Shown: positions 26,957 through 33,921, numbered from the stretch's first letter. The stretch is DNA of 64,000 nt from Psittacicella melopsittaci (GCF_003585925.1 NZ_NRJH01000003.1:32537-96536), one strand, 5' to 3'. A program made the numbers and translations. Notes: generated by a model from the sequence alone, not told the origin.

Positions 26957-27797
26957 TTCTTATTTATTTGGTGGTCGAGCTTTGCACTTATGCATTTTAA
27001 TTCTAAGTTACGTTCTTCATATAGGCAAAGGACTAATTACTAAAATATTTTTTCCTTGAAAATATTTTTTTAAACTTTATATCATAGTTAACAAATCAAG
27101 CCACACAAGATTCTCGAGAGACCAAGGGAATTATGATGAAGAAAGTTAAGGTCTGCCAAACTTATACTTTCACTTGTAATTTTTAATCTGCCAATAAAAA
27201 TTATTACGCCTTTAATATTTTCTGCCAAAAATATTAATTCAATTCATTGTAAAGAATTTGCTTAATCGGATCTTGAGTTATATAAAGTTTTTTATAAAGT
27301 TGTTCGCAAATTATAAAAATCACTATAAACAAATACATTTCTATATTTATCTATATTAAGTTATATGCAAGTTCTTCTTGCTCTTCGCAAATTTTTTTAC
27401 ATTTGCCTATTGGTATATATTATCTAACACGATAATCTTTTGTTTCATAGTTAAAACTTAATTACATGACTGCCAACATGTAACTAAGGATCTTTATAGA
27501 TTTACGAATCAGTTTTACAAATAGTTTTATATAACTACCTGAAATGATCATCCAAGTAGTTTGAGAGTCTACTTCATTAAACAACCTGCCAATCTGTTTA
27601 AACTTTTAGCTGCCAACTAAAAGAGGATGAAAGTTTTAATGATTTGTAAATCTTATTCATATTCAAATCTGTTTTTTATTTTAACCACTAGAGAAGCCAA
27701 CTCGAAAAAGGTAATACCTGCCTATATTGATTACCTTGTGGTTAAAACAAAAGTTATGCTGAGAACTTAAAAAGACATCTTTTTAAGTTCTTTTTTT
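26957..27797 (+). ncRNA. Candidate large structured RNA with seven CTGCC-loop hairpins
   Basis: Seven hairpins each present CTGCC, six of them CTGCCA(A), in the loop: 27141-27171 (GAAAGT-TAAG stem), 27176-27207 (GTAAT/ATTAC plus TTTTA/TAAAA), 27212-27237 (perfect 10 bp), 27462-27483 (TTACATG/CATGTAA), 27577-27601 (TTAAACA/TGTTTAA), 27603-27623 (CTTTTAG/CTAAAAG, loop exactly CTGCCAA) and 27708-27737 (AAGGTAAT/ATTACCTT). The last is enclosed by a further 10-bp helix (27679-27688 with 27738-27747). The stems differ while the loop is constant, as expected for a selected loop. A strong terminator ends the unit. The 5' end is placed from the TATAAT at 26945 and is uncertain. No known RNA family was recognised. 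Confidence 0.65.
27763..27797 (+). terminator. Rho-independent terminator of the CTGCC-loop RNA
   Basis: Perfect 12-bp stem GAACTTAAAAAG / CTTTTTAAGTTC, loop ACAT, followed by TTTTTTT. The T-run is also the start of dispersed repeat copy 2. Confidence 0.9.
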
Positions 27798-27838
27798 ATG
27801 TCTGTATTTTAGTTGATCACTAATTTAAATAATTAACC
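27792..27838 (+). repeat. 47-bp dispersed repeat, copy 2
   Basis: Differs from copy 1 in one base (TATGTCTGT against TATGTCTGG) up to the shared TTAATTAACC-type end. It begins inside the U-tract of the preceding terminator. Confidence 0.9.
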
Positions 27839-28146
27839 TTACTTTTTTTTCTTTTATTATTCGGTATTACCTTCTTGGTTCTTTTGTTTTATTACTTTTT
27901 CCCTTATCTTCCTCTATCTATTCTCTACTTCCTATTTGCCTATACTCTCTATCTTTTACTTTCTTCTTGCTCTTCTTTATTTACCTATACTCGCAATCTC
28001 TTTACTATTCTTTTCTCTTCTTATTACTTATTGTCCTTATATAATTTTTAACTTTCTTTTTAACTTGTATGCTTTTTAATTTCACGTAATCGTTGGTAAG
28101 ATGTATTAAGTGTTTTGATGAGCTAGGGGTTGCTTAAGGTGGGAAT
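27839..28146. other. Pyrimidine-rich gene-free region
   Basis: Mostly CT-rich sequence (CTTTTT, CTATC and CTTC words) without open frames or clear signals. Confidence 0.4.
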
Positions 28147-28300
28147 AGAGATTTAACTAGATTAGGGATTAGTACTTTAACAAGATTAAGGATAGAGCTT
28201 GAGCGAGGTATAGGAATGTAGCTTTAACGAGGTCTGGGATTATAGCTTTAGAACAAAGCTGAAGATTGGAGCTTTAGAGCAAGATGAGGGATAGAAGGTA
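28147..28300 (+). repeat. Degenerate 25-bp tandem repeat with GGGAT motifs
   Basis: About six units of the form GCTTTAACnAGATTAGGGAT with a few changes each. Every unit keeps a GGA or GGGAT core, the type of motif bound by CsrA in RNA, though no hairpin presents it convincingly. Confidence 0.6.
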
Positions 28301-28365
28301 AAGAGAAAGATAAAGGAAAAAGTGATCTAAATTGAAAGATAAGATGAGTTTTTTTACATAAAGCA

Positions 28366-28986
28366 AAAACCCATCCTAGATGATCTACCTAGTGATGGGT
28401 TTTAACCGTTGCCTAAGCGACAACAAAAACAGTCTGAACTCATATATTAATCCTTTGATTAGTTGGTTAAACTAGTTTGGACTAAAGGATTGTGGTTATT
28501 TTTTGGTTTTTGTCAATTTATGTTTATGAGGTTGGTTTTTTTCTATAGGCTAGTTCCTGTTAGATTAATTTGTTTGAAGTTTTTAGTTTGTAGTTAGTGT
28601 CCTTGGTAGGGACAGTGTTTTCTCTTTAAGCTGGTTAGACTCTTAGAAGAAAACGGGAAAAAAGAAGAGGATCTTGGTTAGGGATCAGTCTTTTTTCAAA
28701 GGGATATATTATTTGTTTGTATAAAGTAATTGGTTAGATTACTTTTTTATTCTCATTTAACTAACAGTTAATGTTTTGTTAAACAGAAACTACTTTTGTA
28801 ACCTACTGCTTTAGATTGAGCGATGTTTTTGGTTTAACAGCATGTTGCAAAGGTAGTTTTGTTTTATTTCTCGATTTATGTTTATATTTTAGCCTAAAAA
28901 GAAATCTTTTTGCAAAGGTTACCATTTGGTTACTGCTTGAGACTATTTTTACAAAATCGTAAATTTTTTACATTTTTGTTCTCAAG
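28366..28986. ncRNA. Second candidate structured RNA, strand undecided
   Basis: Hairpins: AAAACCCATC-CTAG / CTAG-GATGGGTTTT at 28366-28403; AATCCTTT/AAAGGATT near 28451-28493; TGTCC/GGGACA near 28600; AAAGTAAT/ATTACTTT (28723-28730 with 28738-28745); a 16-pair helix 28787-28802 with 28844-28859; and CTTGAGA/TCTCAAG closing about 28946-28986. The first hairpin followed by U-rich sequence reads as a minus-strand terminator. However, the 16-pair helix is complete only on the + strand, where two T-G appositions become wobble pairs. The evidence on strand therefore conflicts. No protein frame is present. Confidence 0.35.
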
Positions 28987-29029
28987 CTTTATATAAGTTA
29001 TTGATAATTAAGCAGTACACTTTTTAATT

Positions 29030-29052
29030 AGTGATAGGCAAAGACTATCACT
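29030..29052. promoter_or_regulatory. Perfect dyad AGTGATAG-N7-CTATCACT
   Basis: Eight-base arms around GCAAAGA. An equivalent dyad with loop GCAAAAA lies at 32624-32646 and an imperfect one at 32567-32585, both upstream of the Cys-rich protein operon. It is either an operator or an RNA hairpin. Confidence 0.6.
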
Positions 29053-29531
29053 ATTTGAAATATATCCACATAACTAAGTCAAGAATATAGGTTTTTTCTT
29101 CATTTTTTCTTAAAAATTTAGCTACAAAAATGCAATTTTGAGGCTAAAAAATACTTTTTTTAGAAATAATTGCTCTATTTTACCCCTTTTGGGCTGAAAA
29201 AAATTTATTGATCAGTAAAAAATAAATAATATATTAGTAAAATGTAAGGGTATTATTACTATTTTTCTTAATTATCAATAAAAAGAAAAACTAACTTTTG
29301 CTAAAAAAAGTTAAAATTAATTTTATTTGCTTAAAAAAATATGGCTAAAATCTGCAATTTTTATTATAAATTGCAATTTTAGCCATTTTCTCTTAAAATT
29401 TTTCTCCCTAATATTCAATAAGTTAAATTTTTAGGAAATTTTAGTTTTTTTTTACTTGTTAGGTTTTAATTTATTTGCTTGTTTACTTTCTCGTTTTTCC
29501 CCTTATCTCAAGCAAATCATTTTTTAGCCAC
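29053..29531. other. AT-rich gene-free region
   Basis: Very A/T-rich with long T and A runs. I see no gene, repeat or convincing promoter. A 62-codon frame starting at 29475 is low-complexity and has no ribosome site. Confidence 0.4.
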
Positions 29532-29565
29532 AAAAAAAAGAGTAGAAAAGTCAATCTCTACTCTT
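29532..29565 (-). terminator. Terminator ending the leftward RNA unit of the 101-residue gene
   Basis: On the minus strand, stem AAGAGTAGA / TCTACTCTT is followed by TTTTTTTTG (A-run at 29532-29539). It lies about 310 bp downstream of the stop codon at 29876. Confidence 0.8.
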
Positions 29566-29875
29566 GGAGTCTTATACTCTCAAATCTCACAAGGAGCTTG
29601 AGGGTTAAGGAGAAGAAAAGTTTTAAGCAAAACAAAATTTGTCAACTGAGGTATTATGAATAAAAAGCTTAAAACCCTACAATAAAAGAGTTTACCCCAA
29701 AGACGTTAAGGGTGATCATTGAGGTAAACTAAGGGGGAAAAATATAAGAGTTTAACTAAAGATTAATCTTTAATTAAGCTTTAGTTAAATTCTTAAAGTA
29801 ACCCCTTGGGGAGTAAACTCCCCAAGAAGTTCAGATCATACTCAAACCCTAAAGTTCGAATATGGGAGGAAAAAA
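29566..29875 (-). ncRNA. Hairpin-rich 3' region of the 101-residue gene transcript
   Basis: On the minus strand, from the stop codon to the terminator, come: CTTGGGGAGT/ACTCCCCAAG (29805-29826), an 11-bp stem TTTAACTAAAG/CTTTAGTTAAA (about 29753-29789), AGTTTACC/GGTAAACT (29689-29696 with 29723-29730) and GTTTTAAGC/GCTTAAAAC around 29620-29676. This is too much regular structure for an ordinary short 3' end. It could be a separate RNA released by processing. Confidence 0.5.
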
Positions 29876-30181
29876 CTATTCAGTTGATGACAGAGCTAAC
29901 ACCACTAAAGAACTTACAAGAATTATAGCAGTGATCAAGCCACCCACTCCACGGGTAACACTTTTAACTATTGCTGAGTTGGTTAAAGTAGTTAAGCGGA
30001 GACGACGTCTTGGAGCTGGATGTACATCTTCAAAAGAGTCTAGAGCTAAGCGACCATGTGTATTGGTAGAAAACTCATGTTCATATTTTTCATCATCGAT
30101 CGCTTCATCATAAGTTAACTCTGGTTCAGAATATTTAACCTTGCGAGGATCTGTTGAGGAAAATCTTCTATCTAGCGTCAT
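29876..30181 (-). CDS. Small tail-anchored membrane protein of unknown function
   Basis: 101 residues. The start at 30181 has an excellent ribosome site (AAGGAGG, 5 bp before the ATG), which marks it as a real gene. The first 75 residues are hydrophilic and charged (for example DDEKYEHEFSTN and HPAPRRRLRL). Residues about 78-98 form one hydrophobic helix (GGLITAIILVSSLVVLAL) followed by three residues, the layout of a tail-anchored or C-terminally anchored inner-membrane protein with the basic RRR side in the cytosol. No family was recognised. It stands alone between a roughly 590-nt structured leader and a 310-nt structured 3' region, under an apparent CRP-type promoter. Confidence 0.75.
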   Translation of the reverse strand: MTLDRRFSSTDPRKVKYSEPELTYDEAIDDEKYEHEFSTNTHGRLALDSFEDVHPAPRRRLRLTTLTNSAIVKSVTRGVGGLITAIILVSSLVVLALSSTE

Positions 30182-30772
30182 AAAGCCTCCTTACTAACTC
30201 AAGCGGTTAGTTGAAATATTTAACGTGCATTACAAGTAAACAAGTTACTTGCTCTGGGTTAAATATTTTTGTTTTAGAATTACTTCTGTTTGACTAGAAG
30301 TTTGGTGATAACGTTTAGTGTAAGCTAAACGTTAAGTTAAAAAGAACAGGGAAAAAGTATAACAACAAACTTACAAGAGCAACTTATATCCCAGTGATAA
30401 AGCTACTGAGTTTCCCCCCTGTTCTCATCTTAGTTTCAGAAACTAAGACAATTTCACCTAAAGTAATAACTTAAAATTAAGTTACTTTTTGCAACTTAGG
30501 TGAATACAAATACTAATTTTTTTTATTCACCTAACTAAGTTAACTGTTCTTTATCTCAGAGAGTAAGAGCTTATACTCCAACCAAGTTAACTTAATAATA
30601 AATTATTAACTAAAAACCTAAAGCACCTAGCCAATACCAGCTTAATGCTTTAGGTACTTACTTTTTAAGACTAGATTTGAAAAAATAAACTTTTTAACGA
30701 ACGGATATTCTAATATAGAAACTTAAACAATAATCGATTATATCTGAATATTGTAATACCTTTATCCTTATA
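30182..30772 (-). promoter_or_regulatory. Long multi-hairpin 5' leader with mutually exclusive helices
   Basis: The leader of the 101-residue gene contains at least eight stems. They include CCTAAAGCA/TGCTTTAGG (30617-30625 with 30646-30654, followed on the minus strand by TTTTT); CTTAGTTTC/GAAACTAAG (30429-30447); GAACAGGG/CCCTGTTC (30344-30351 with 30417-30424); AACGTTTAG/CTAAACGTT (30310-30333); and AAATATTTAAC/GTTAAATATTT (30214-30224 with 30258-30268) enclosing CAAGTAA/TTACTTG. The segment TTAGGTGAA (30496-30504) can pair with TTCACCTAA at either 30453-30461 or 30526-30534, but not both, as in a riboswitch. The early hairpin with T-run could be an attenuator. No known riboswitch class was recognised. 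Confidence 0.55.
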
Positions 30773-30777
30773 TTTTT

Positions 30778-30838
30778 ATTATAGGAGATAAAAAAATAAA
30801 TTTGTTACTTAAGTTTGTAAAAGTAGTCATAGGTCACA
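30778..30838 (-). promoter_or_regulatory. Promoter with one good CRP half-site
   Basis: On the minus strand TATAAT lies at 30783-30778. A CRP-like site TGTGA-CCTATG-ACTAC is centred at 30830.5, near -59 from the expected start, but only its left half matches. A TGATCGTTTTTG word at 30855-30866 also occurs near two other CRP sites. Confidence 0.5.
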
Positions 30839-30866
30839 CTTTTTCCAGAAAAACTGATCGTTTTTG

Positions 30867-31372
30867 AACAAAAGTGACATGCCAAGCACTAAAAAGAGCT
30901 AAAATTGCCAATTTGCTCTTAGGCAAAAATGAGAAAATAAGCGTCTTTATCAGAAAAATTATTTAAATAAAATTAAAATATTTAGCTCTAATTTAGCTAA
31001 AAAAATCCCAACTTAAAAATATATTTCCAGACTAAACAAGAAATTACAGCGGTGGTAGTATACTTTTTTTAGGAGATGAGAAAAAATGATCGTTTTGAGA
31101 AGAAACAGGGAAGTAAAGAAGTGATAAATGAAGAGCTAAGCTAGCAAGAAAGGCACCAGCAGAGCAAGAACGGCAATACAAAAAAGAAATGATATACGTG
31201 AGCTCCTTGAGAAAGAAGAAAGAGTAAGATAAATGAGAAAAGAAATGCAAAAAAGGAAGAAATAAAAGAATAACTAAGTTAGCTAGATAAGCAATAAGAT
31301 AAGAGAGCTAAGCGAAACAGCTGGGTTAAAAAATTTACTAACTAAACGGAAAAGAAAATCCTAGCAAAAAGA
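30867..31372. other. Gene-free region between divergent RNA promoter and grxA end
   Basis: A/T-rich with no supported gene. A minus-strand 68-codon frame at 31044-31250 is hydrophobic and lacks a ribosome site. A shortened TGATCGTTTTG word occurs at 31087-31097. Confidence 0.4.
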
Positions 31373-31373
31373 A

Positions 31374-31400
31374 ATCCCCCGCCCTAATAGGGCGGGGGAT
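31374..31400 (-). terminator. Rho-independent terminator of grxA
   Basis: Perfect 11-bp GC-rich stem ATCCCCCGCCC / GGGCGGGGGAT, followed on the minus strand by TTCTTTTTG, 13 bp after the grxA stop. Confidence 0.92.
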
Positions 31401-31412
31401 AAACTAATTATA

Positions 31413-31685
31413 TTAAACGTTTAAATAACCGTCTTCTCTTAAGTAAGCAAGGAAGTCATCACAACCACCAATGTGATTACCATTAACAAACACTTGTGGT
31501 ACTGTACGAACTTCTTTACCTGCTTTTGCAGCTAAATCTTCTTTAGTGATACCTTCTTCAATCATATCGTGGTAAACACCATCAGCATGACCTTTGTCTT
31601 TTAATTGTTCCATAACATCTTTTGCTACATGGCAATAAGGACAGTTTGGTCTACCAAAAATTTCAATTGAGTAACGTTTTGTCAT
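31413..31685 (-). CDS. grxA: Glutaredoxin 1 (GrxA type)
   Basis: 90 residues, close to the 85 of E. coli GrxA. Active site Cys15-Pro-Tyr-Cys18 follows IFGRPN. EEGITKEDLAAKAGK, the cis-proline motif TVPQVFVNG and HIGGCDDF are the glutathione-binding and fold motifs; the EGITKEDL segment points to the GrxA rather than GrxC branch. It reduces protein disulfides and ribonucleotide reductase with glutathione in the cytosol. Ribosome site AAAAGGAA precedes the ATG. It is monocistronic with its own strong terminator. A third Cys in GGCDD is unusual against the GGYTD of E. coli. Confidence 0.95.
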   Translation of the reverse strand: MTKRYSIEIFGRPNCPYCHVAKDVMEQLKDKGHADGVYHDMIEEGITKEDLAAKAGKEVRTVPQVFVNGNHIGGCDDFLAYLREDGYLNV

Positions 31686-32772
31686 TTTAATTTCCTTTTA
31701 AGTTTGTGTATAAGAATATTTTTCCAGTTCCTATTATACGCCTAATCACTTAAAAAGTGTATACTTCTCTATTTTTACTCTTGCTTGGCAAGGGCTAAGG
31801 TTCGGGAATTAGTAAAACTTAACTAAGCAAAGAGGTAATCTTAACCTCTCTTTTTTGCCTTAGGTTATTAGCTAGCTATTCAGGTTTCTAGACTCCATTT
31901 TATGAAGATGCTTTCCTTTAATAAGAAAGACTAAATCCACGCTATTTCCGAGCTCTAGTTGACTTTGTTGTGGTCTTTTTTGCTTTTGTTGCTTTGCTAG
32001 CTAAGGTGAGTTTTGCTGTGGTTTTACTCTGCTACTCTTTAACTTTGTCTTGCATAGTTTGGCTTAACTTTGTTTAACTTTATCTAATTCTACTTTGTTT
32101 TTGTATCTCTTTCCTACTCACTTTGTATCCTAAGAAGATACGTCTATTTTTTAATAAAATCACTCCCTTAGAATCAAAAATTAGACAAAATTTCTCTTTA
32201 TTTCCTTAATTTGCTTCAATTTTAGAAAATTATGGCTTAATTGGCCATTTTTTATCTCTTTTTTATCTATTTTTTTATGATAAAAATTTCCCTATTCCTA
32301 CACTATTTTGTGTAACAATTATGGCTAAAAATGAGCCTTTTTTAGCTTTTTTAGCCCTTATTTACCTTAAATATCAATAGTTTAACTCACCAACCCCACT
32401 TAAAAAACTAATTTTTACTGCAAAACTCCCTTTATTTTAGTGACTCAAAATACCTAATAAACCACCTTTAAAGACCTTAAATCACCAGTTAGCAAAAAAC
32501 AGTAAATGGCATTTGTGGCGATATTTTGTTACTTTTGCCCAATTTGTCGGGGATATTCTCTGTTTATGATAGGCAAAAGCGATCACTCAGTAAAACGTTT
32601 TTCTCAGAAAAAAGCTTCTTGCTACTGATAGGCAAAAACTATCAGTAACAAATGCGTTTTTTGCTTATTGATTTTTAAACTCGCTAAGATTTTATATAAT
32701 AAAATATTGATAATTAGGCAAGATAATGCGTTTTGCGACCTTAACTCAGGAAAATAACTCATTTTTAAATAC
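31686..32772. other. Long gene-free region upstream of the Cys-rich operon
   Basis: About 1.1 kb without a supported gene. The left part is T-rich with degenerate TTTGCTTTGCTAG and TTAACTTTG words. The right part (32560-32700) holds the TGATAG-type dyads and a segment (TTTATATAA and TTGATAATTA followed by GGCA) that resembles one beside the dyad at 29030. This suggests shared control of that locus and the Cys-rich operon. Confidence 0.45.
32567..32646. promoter_or_regulatory. Two TGATAG-N7-CTATCA type dyads upstream of the Cys-rich operon
   Basis: An imperfect dyad at 32567-32585 (TGATAG, GCAAAAG, CGATCA) and a perfect one at 32624-32646 (ACTGATAG, GCAAAAA, CTATCAGT). Both share the GCAAA loop with the dyad at 29030-29052. 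Confidence 0.55.
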
Positions 32773-32801
32773 TTGATTTTTTAACCTTTGTAATCTATAA
32801 T
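32773..32801 (+). promoter_or_regulatory. Sigma70-type promoter of the Cys-rich microprotein operon
   Basis: TTGATT (-35) at 32773-32778, 17-bp spacer, TATAAT (-10) at 32796-32801. Predicted start near 32808, about 95 nt before the first small gene. Confidence 0.7.
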
Positions 32802-32902
32802 TTATTTAGAAAAAAGAAAATATACCCATACAACAAACTAGGTTATATAAAGAAAAATCTTACTTAGAGAGTTTTTTAAAGAAATAACCTAAGGAGTTAA
32901 AA

Positions 32903-32980
32903 ATGAACAAATGTACATGCAATAACTGCAACGCTAATACTTGTGCATCTACTTGCACTTGTGGTTGCCAAAGCAAATAG
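32903..32980 (+). CDS. Cys-rich microprotein 1 (25 residues, metallothionein-like)
   Basis: Encodes MNKCTCNNCNANTCASTCTCGCQSK, written here as MNKCTCNNC, NANTCAST, CTCGCQSK. Seven of 25 residues are Cys, in CxC, CxxC and CxCxC arrangements as in metallothioneins. Ribosome site AAGGAG lies 6 bp before the ATG. It is the first of four tandem near-identical genes. Conservation of the Cys pattern through synonymous and Asn/Ser changes between copies shows that it is translated and selected. Likely role is binding of soft metals such as Cu(I), Zn or Cd in the cytosol; this is inference from Cys content and spacing. Confidence 0.85.
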   Translation: MNKCTCNNCNANTCASTCTCGCQSK

Positions 32981-33043
32981 TTAAATAAATAACCAACAAC
33001 ACAATAAAACAAAACAACATAACCTTTATAAAGAGGTAAAACT

Positions 33044-33121
33044 ATGAACAAATGTACATGCAATAACTGCAACTCTAATACTTGTGCATCTACTTGCACT
33101 TGCGGTTGCCAAAACAAATAG
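33044..33121 (+). CDS. Cys-rich microprotein 2 (25 residues)
   Basis: Differs from copy 1 by Ala11 to Ser and Ser24 to Asn; all seven Cys are kept (positions 4, 6, 9, 14, 18, 20, 22). Ribosome site AGAGG lies 7 bp before the ATG. It starts 141 bp after copy 1 and its upstream spacer resembles those of copies 3 and 4, so the unit of duplication includes the ribosome site. Too short for usual gene-calling thresholds. Predicted metal-binding peptide. Confidence 0.85.
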   Translation: MNKCTCNNCNSNTCASTCTCGCQNK

Positions 33122-33187
33122 TTAAATTCAAACAAAAAACTAAACCAAAATCACAAACTAACTATAAAACTCATTAGAGGCAAAACT

Positions 33188-33268
33188 ATGAACAACAAAT
33201 GTACATGTAACTCTTGTAATGCTAACACTTGTGCATCTACTTGCACTTGTGGTTGTCAAAGCAAATAA
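33188..33268 (+). CDS. Cys-rich microprotein 3 (26 residues)
   Basis: Starts MNNKCTCNSC, one Asn longer than copies 1 and 2, and ends CTCGCQSK. It keeps seven Cys with identical spacing. Several Cys codons differ from copy 1 (TGT for TGC), so the pattern is kept at the protein level. Ribosome site AGAGG at 33176-33180, 7 bp before the ATG. Predicted metal-binding peptide. Confidence 0.85.
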   Translation: MNNKCTCNSCNANTCASTCTCGCQSK

Positions 33269-33359
33269 TTAAAATCCATAAACAAACTAAAAAACATAAA
33301 ACATAAAACATAAAACCAATATTACAAACTAACTATTAAACTTATAAGAGGTAAAGATC

Positions 33360-33440
33360 ATGAACAACAAATGTACATGTAATAATTGCAATGCTAACTC
33401 TTGTGCACCAACATGCACTTGCGGTTGTCAAAGCAAATAA
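33360..33440 (+). CDS. Cys-rich microprotein 4 (26 residues)
   Basis: Starts MNNKCTCNNC and has the most changes (NSCAPTC in place of NTCASTC), with all seven Cys kept. Ribosome site AAGAGG at 33346-33351, 8 bp before the ATG. The 172-bp offset from copy 3 includes a short repeat of ACATAAA. Predicted metal-binding peptide. Confidence 0.85.
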   Translation: MNNKCTCNNCNANSCAPTCTCGCQSK

Positions 33441-33536
33441 ATAACTAAAACAACAACTAACACCAAAACAAACTCAATTTTCTCAAACGATATTACTTGT
33501 CTGAAAATAACAAGTAACTGATACAAAACCGTAAAA

Positions 33537-33599
33537 ATGAACGACAGAACTTGCTCTTGTTGTTGCTGGACAGCAACCTCAAGAGAAAGTAACTGGTAA
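33537..33599 (+). CDS. Possible Cys-codon leader peptide (20 residues)
   Basis: Open frame MNDRTCSCCCWTATSRESNW, with four Cys codons within five positions. It has no Shine-Dalgarno sequence and differs from the flanking microproteins. Its sequence overlaps an RNA stem (TCTTG/CAAGA with GTTGCT/AGCAAC at about 33553-33584), and it ends inside the next hairpin. This is the layout of a leader peptide that senses charged Cys-tRNA, but translation is not shown. Confidence 0.35.
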   Translation: MNDRTCSCCCWTATSRESNW

Positions 33600-33624
33600 A
33601 TGGTTTTACTATTTACCTCCTTTT
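33595..33624 (+). promoter_or_regulatory. Attenuator-like hairpin before the 40-residue Cys-rich gene
   Basis: GGTAAAT (33595-33601) pairs with ATTTACC (33611-33617), followed by TCCTTTT. It lies between the Cys-codon frame and the next gene and could act as a weak intrinsic terminator. Confidence 0.4.
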
Positions 33625-33649
33625 AATTAACCTAACTAAGGACAAAATT

Positions 33650-33772
33650 ATGACAAATGAACGCGTAAAATGCACATGTGGCTGTGGTAAATTCGTAGAC
33701 GAATGTACTCCTGATTGTGCTTGTCAAAAACAAGAAACAAAATCAACATGTGGTTGCGGTTGCGGCCACTAA
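33650..33772 (+). CDS. Cys-rich protein, metallothionein-like (40 residues)
   Basis: Nine of 40 residues are Cys, in KCTCGCGKF, DECTPDCAC and STCGCGCGH clusters, with a C-terminal His. The CxCxC and CxxxCxC spacing is typical of metallothioneins, and the size lies between the tandem 25-mers and classical bacterial SmtA (about 56). Ribosome site AAGGA lies 7 bp before the ATG. It is the last gene of the operon and directly precedes its terminator. The length does not allow a firm family call; metal storage or detoxification, possibly of Cu(I) or Zn, is inferred. Confidence 0.85.
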   Translation: MTNERVKCTCGCGKFVDECTPDCACQKQETKSTCGCGCGH

Positions 33773-33810
33773 AAAGTATCCCTAACTTTTAATCCCTAAA
33801 GAGATTTAAT

Positions 33811-33851
33811 AAGATCCCCCGAACCTTGTGCTCGTTCGGGGGATCTTTTTT
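33811..33851 (+). terminator. Rho-independent terminator of the Cys-rich operon
   Basis: Perfect 14-bp stem AAGATCCCCCGAAC / GTTCGGGGGATCTT followed by TTTTTT. Confidence 0.93.
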
Positions 33852-33921
33852 GTGTTTGGGTTGGATTTTAGTGAGAGTTGAGTTTAGACTTTTACTTTTT
33901 GCTTTTACCTTCCCCTTAACG

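Noticed and set aside
27133..27186. 17-codon frame with AAGGGA in front (MMKKVKVCQTYTFTCNF)
   Set aside because: It lies across two CTGCC hairpins, whose pairing explains the sequence better; too short to support alone.
26957..27797. RNase P RNA, tmRNA or a group I/II intron
   Set aside because: None of the conserved cores (such as the P4 helix, the tmRNA tag frame with a tRNA-like end, or domain V) could be found.
28981..29020. Fur box (TTGATAATTA words at 28.99 and 32.7 kb)
   Set aside because: Only partial matches to the 19-bp consensus; A/T-rich sequence makes such matches common.
31044..31250. 68-codon minus-strand frame near grxA
   Set aside because: Hydrophobic, low complexity and no ribosome site; no support from context.
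32860..33135. 91-codon minus-strand frame across the Cys-rich genes
   Set aside because: It is the mirror of two tandem repeats on the + strand, has no ribosome site, and the + strand genes have both ribosome sites and conserved Cys patterns.
33046..33440. Regularly spaced repeats of the Cys-rich genes as a CRISPR array
   Set aside because: The repeats are 78-81 bp coding units with ribosome sites, not 25-40 bp repeats with unique spacers; no cas genes are present.
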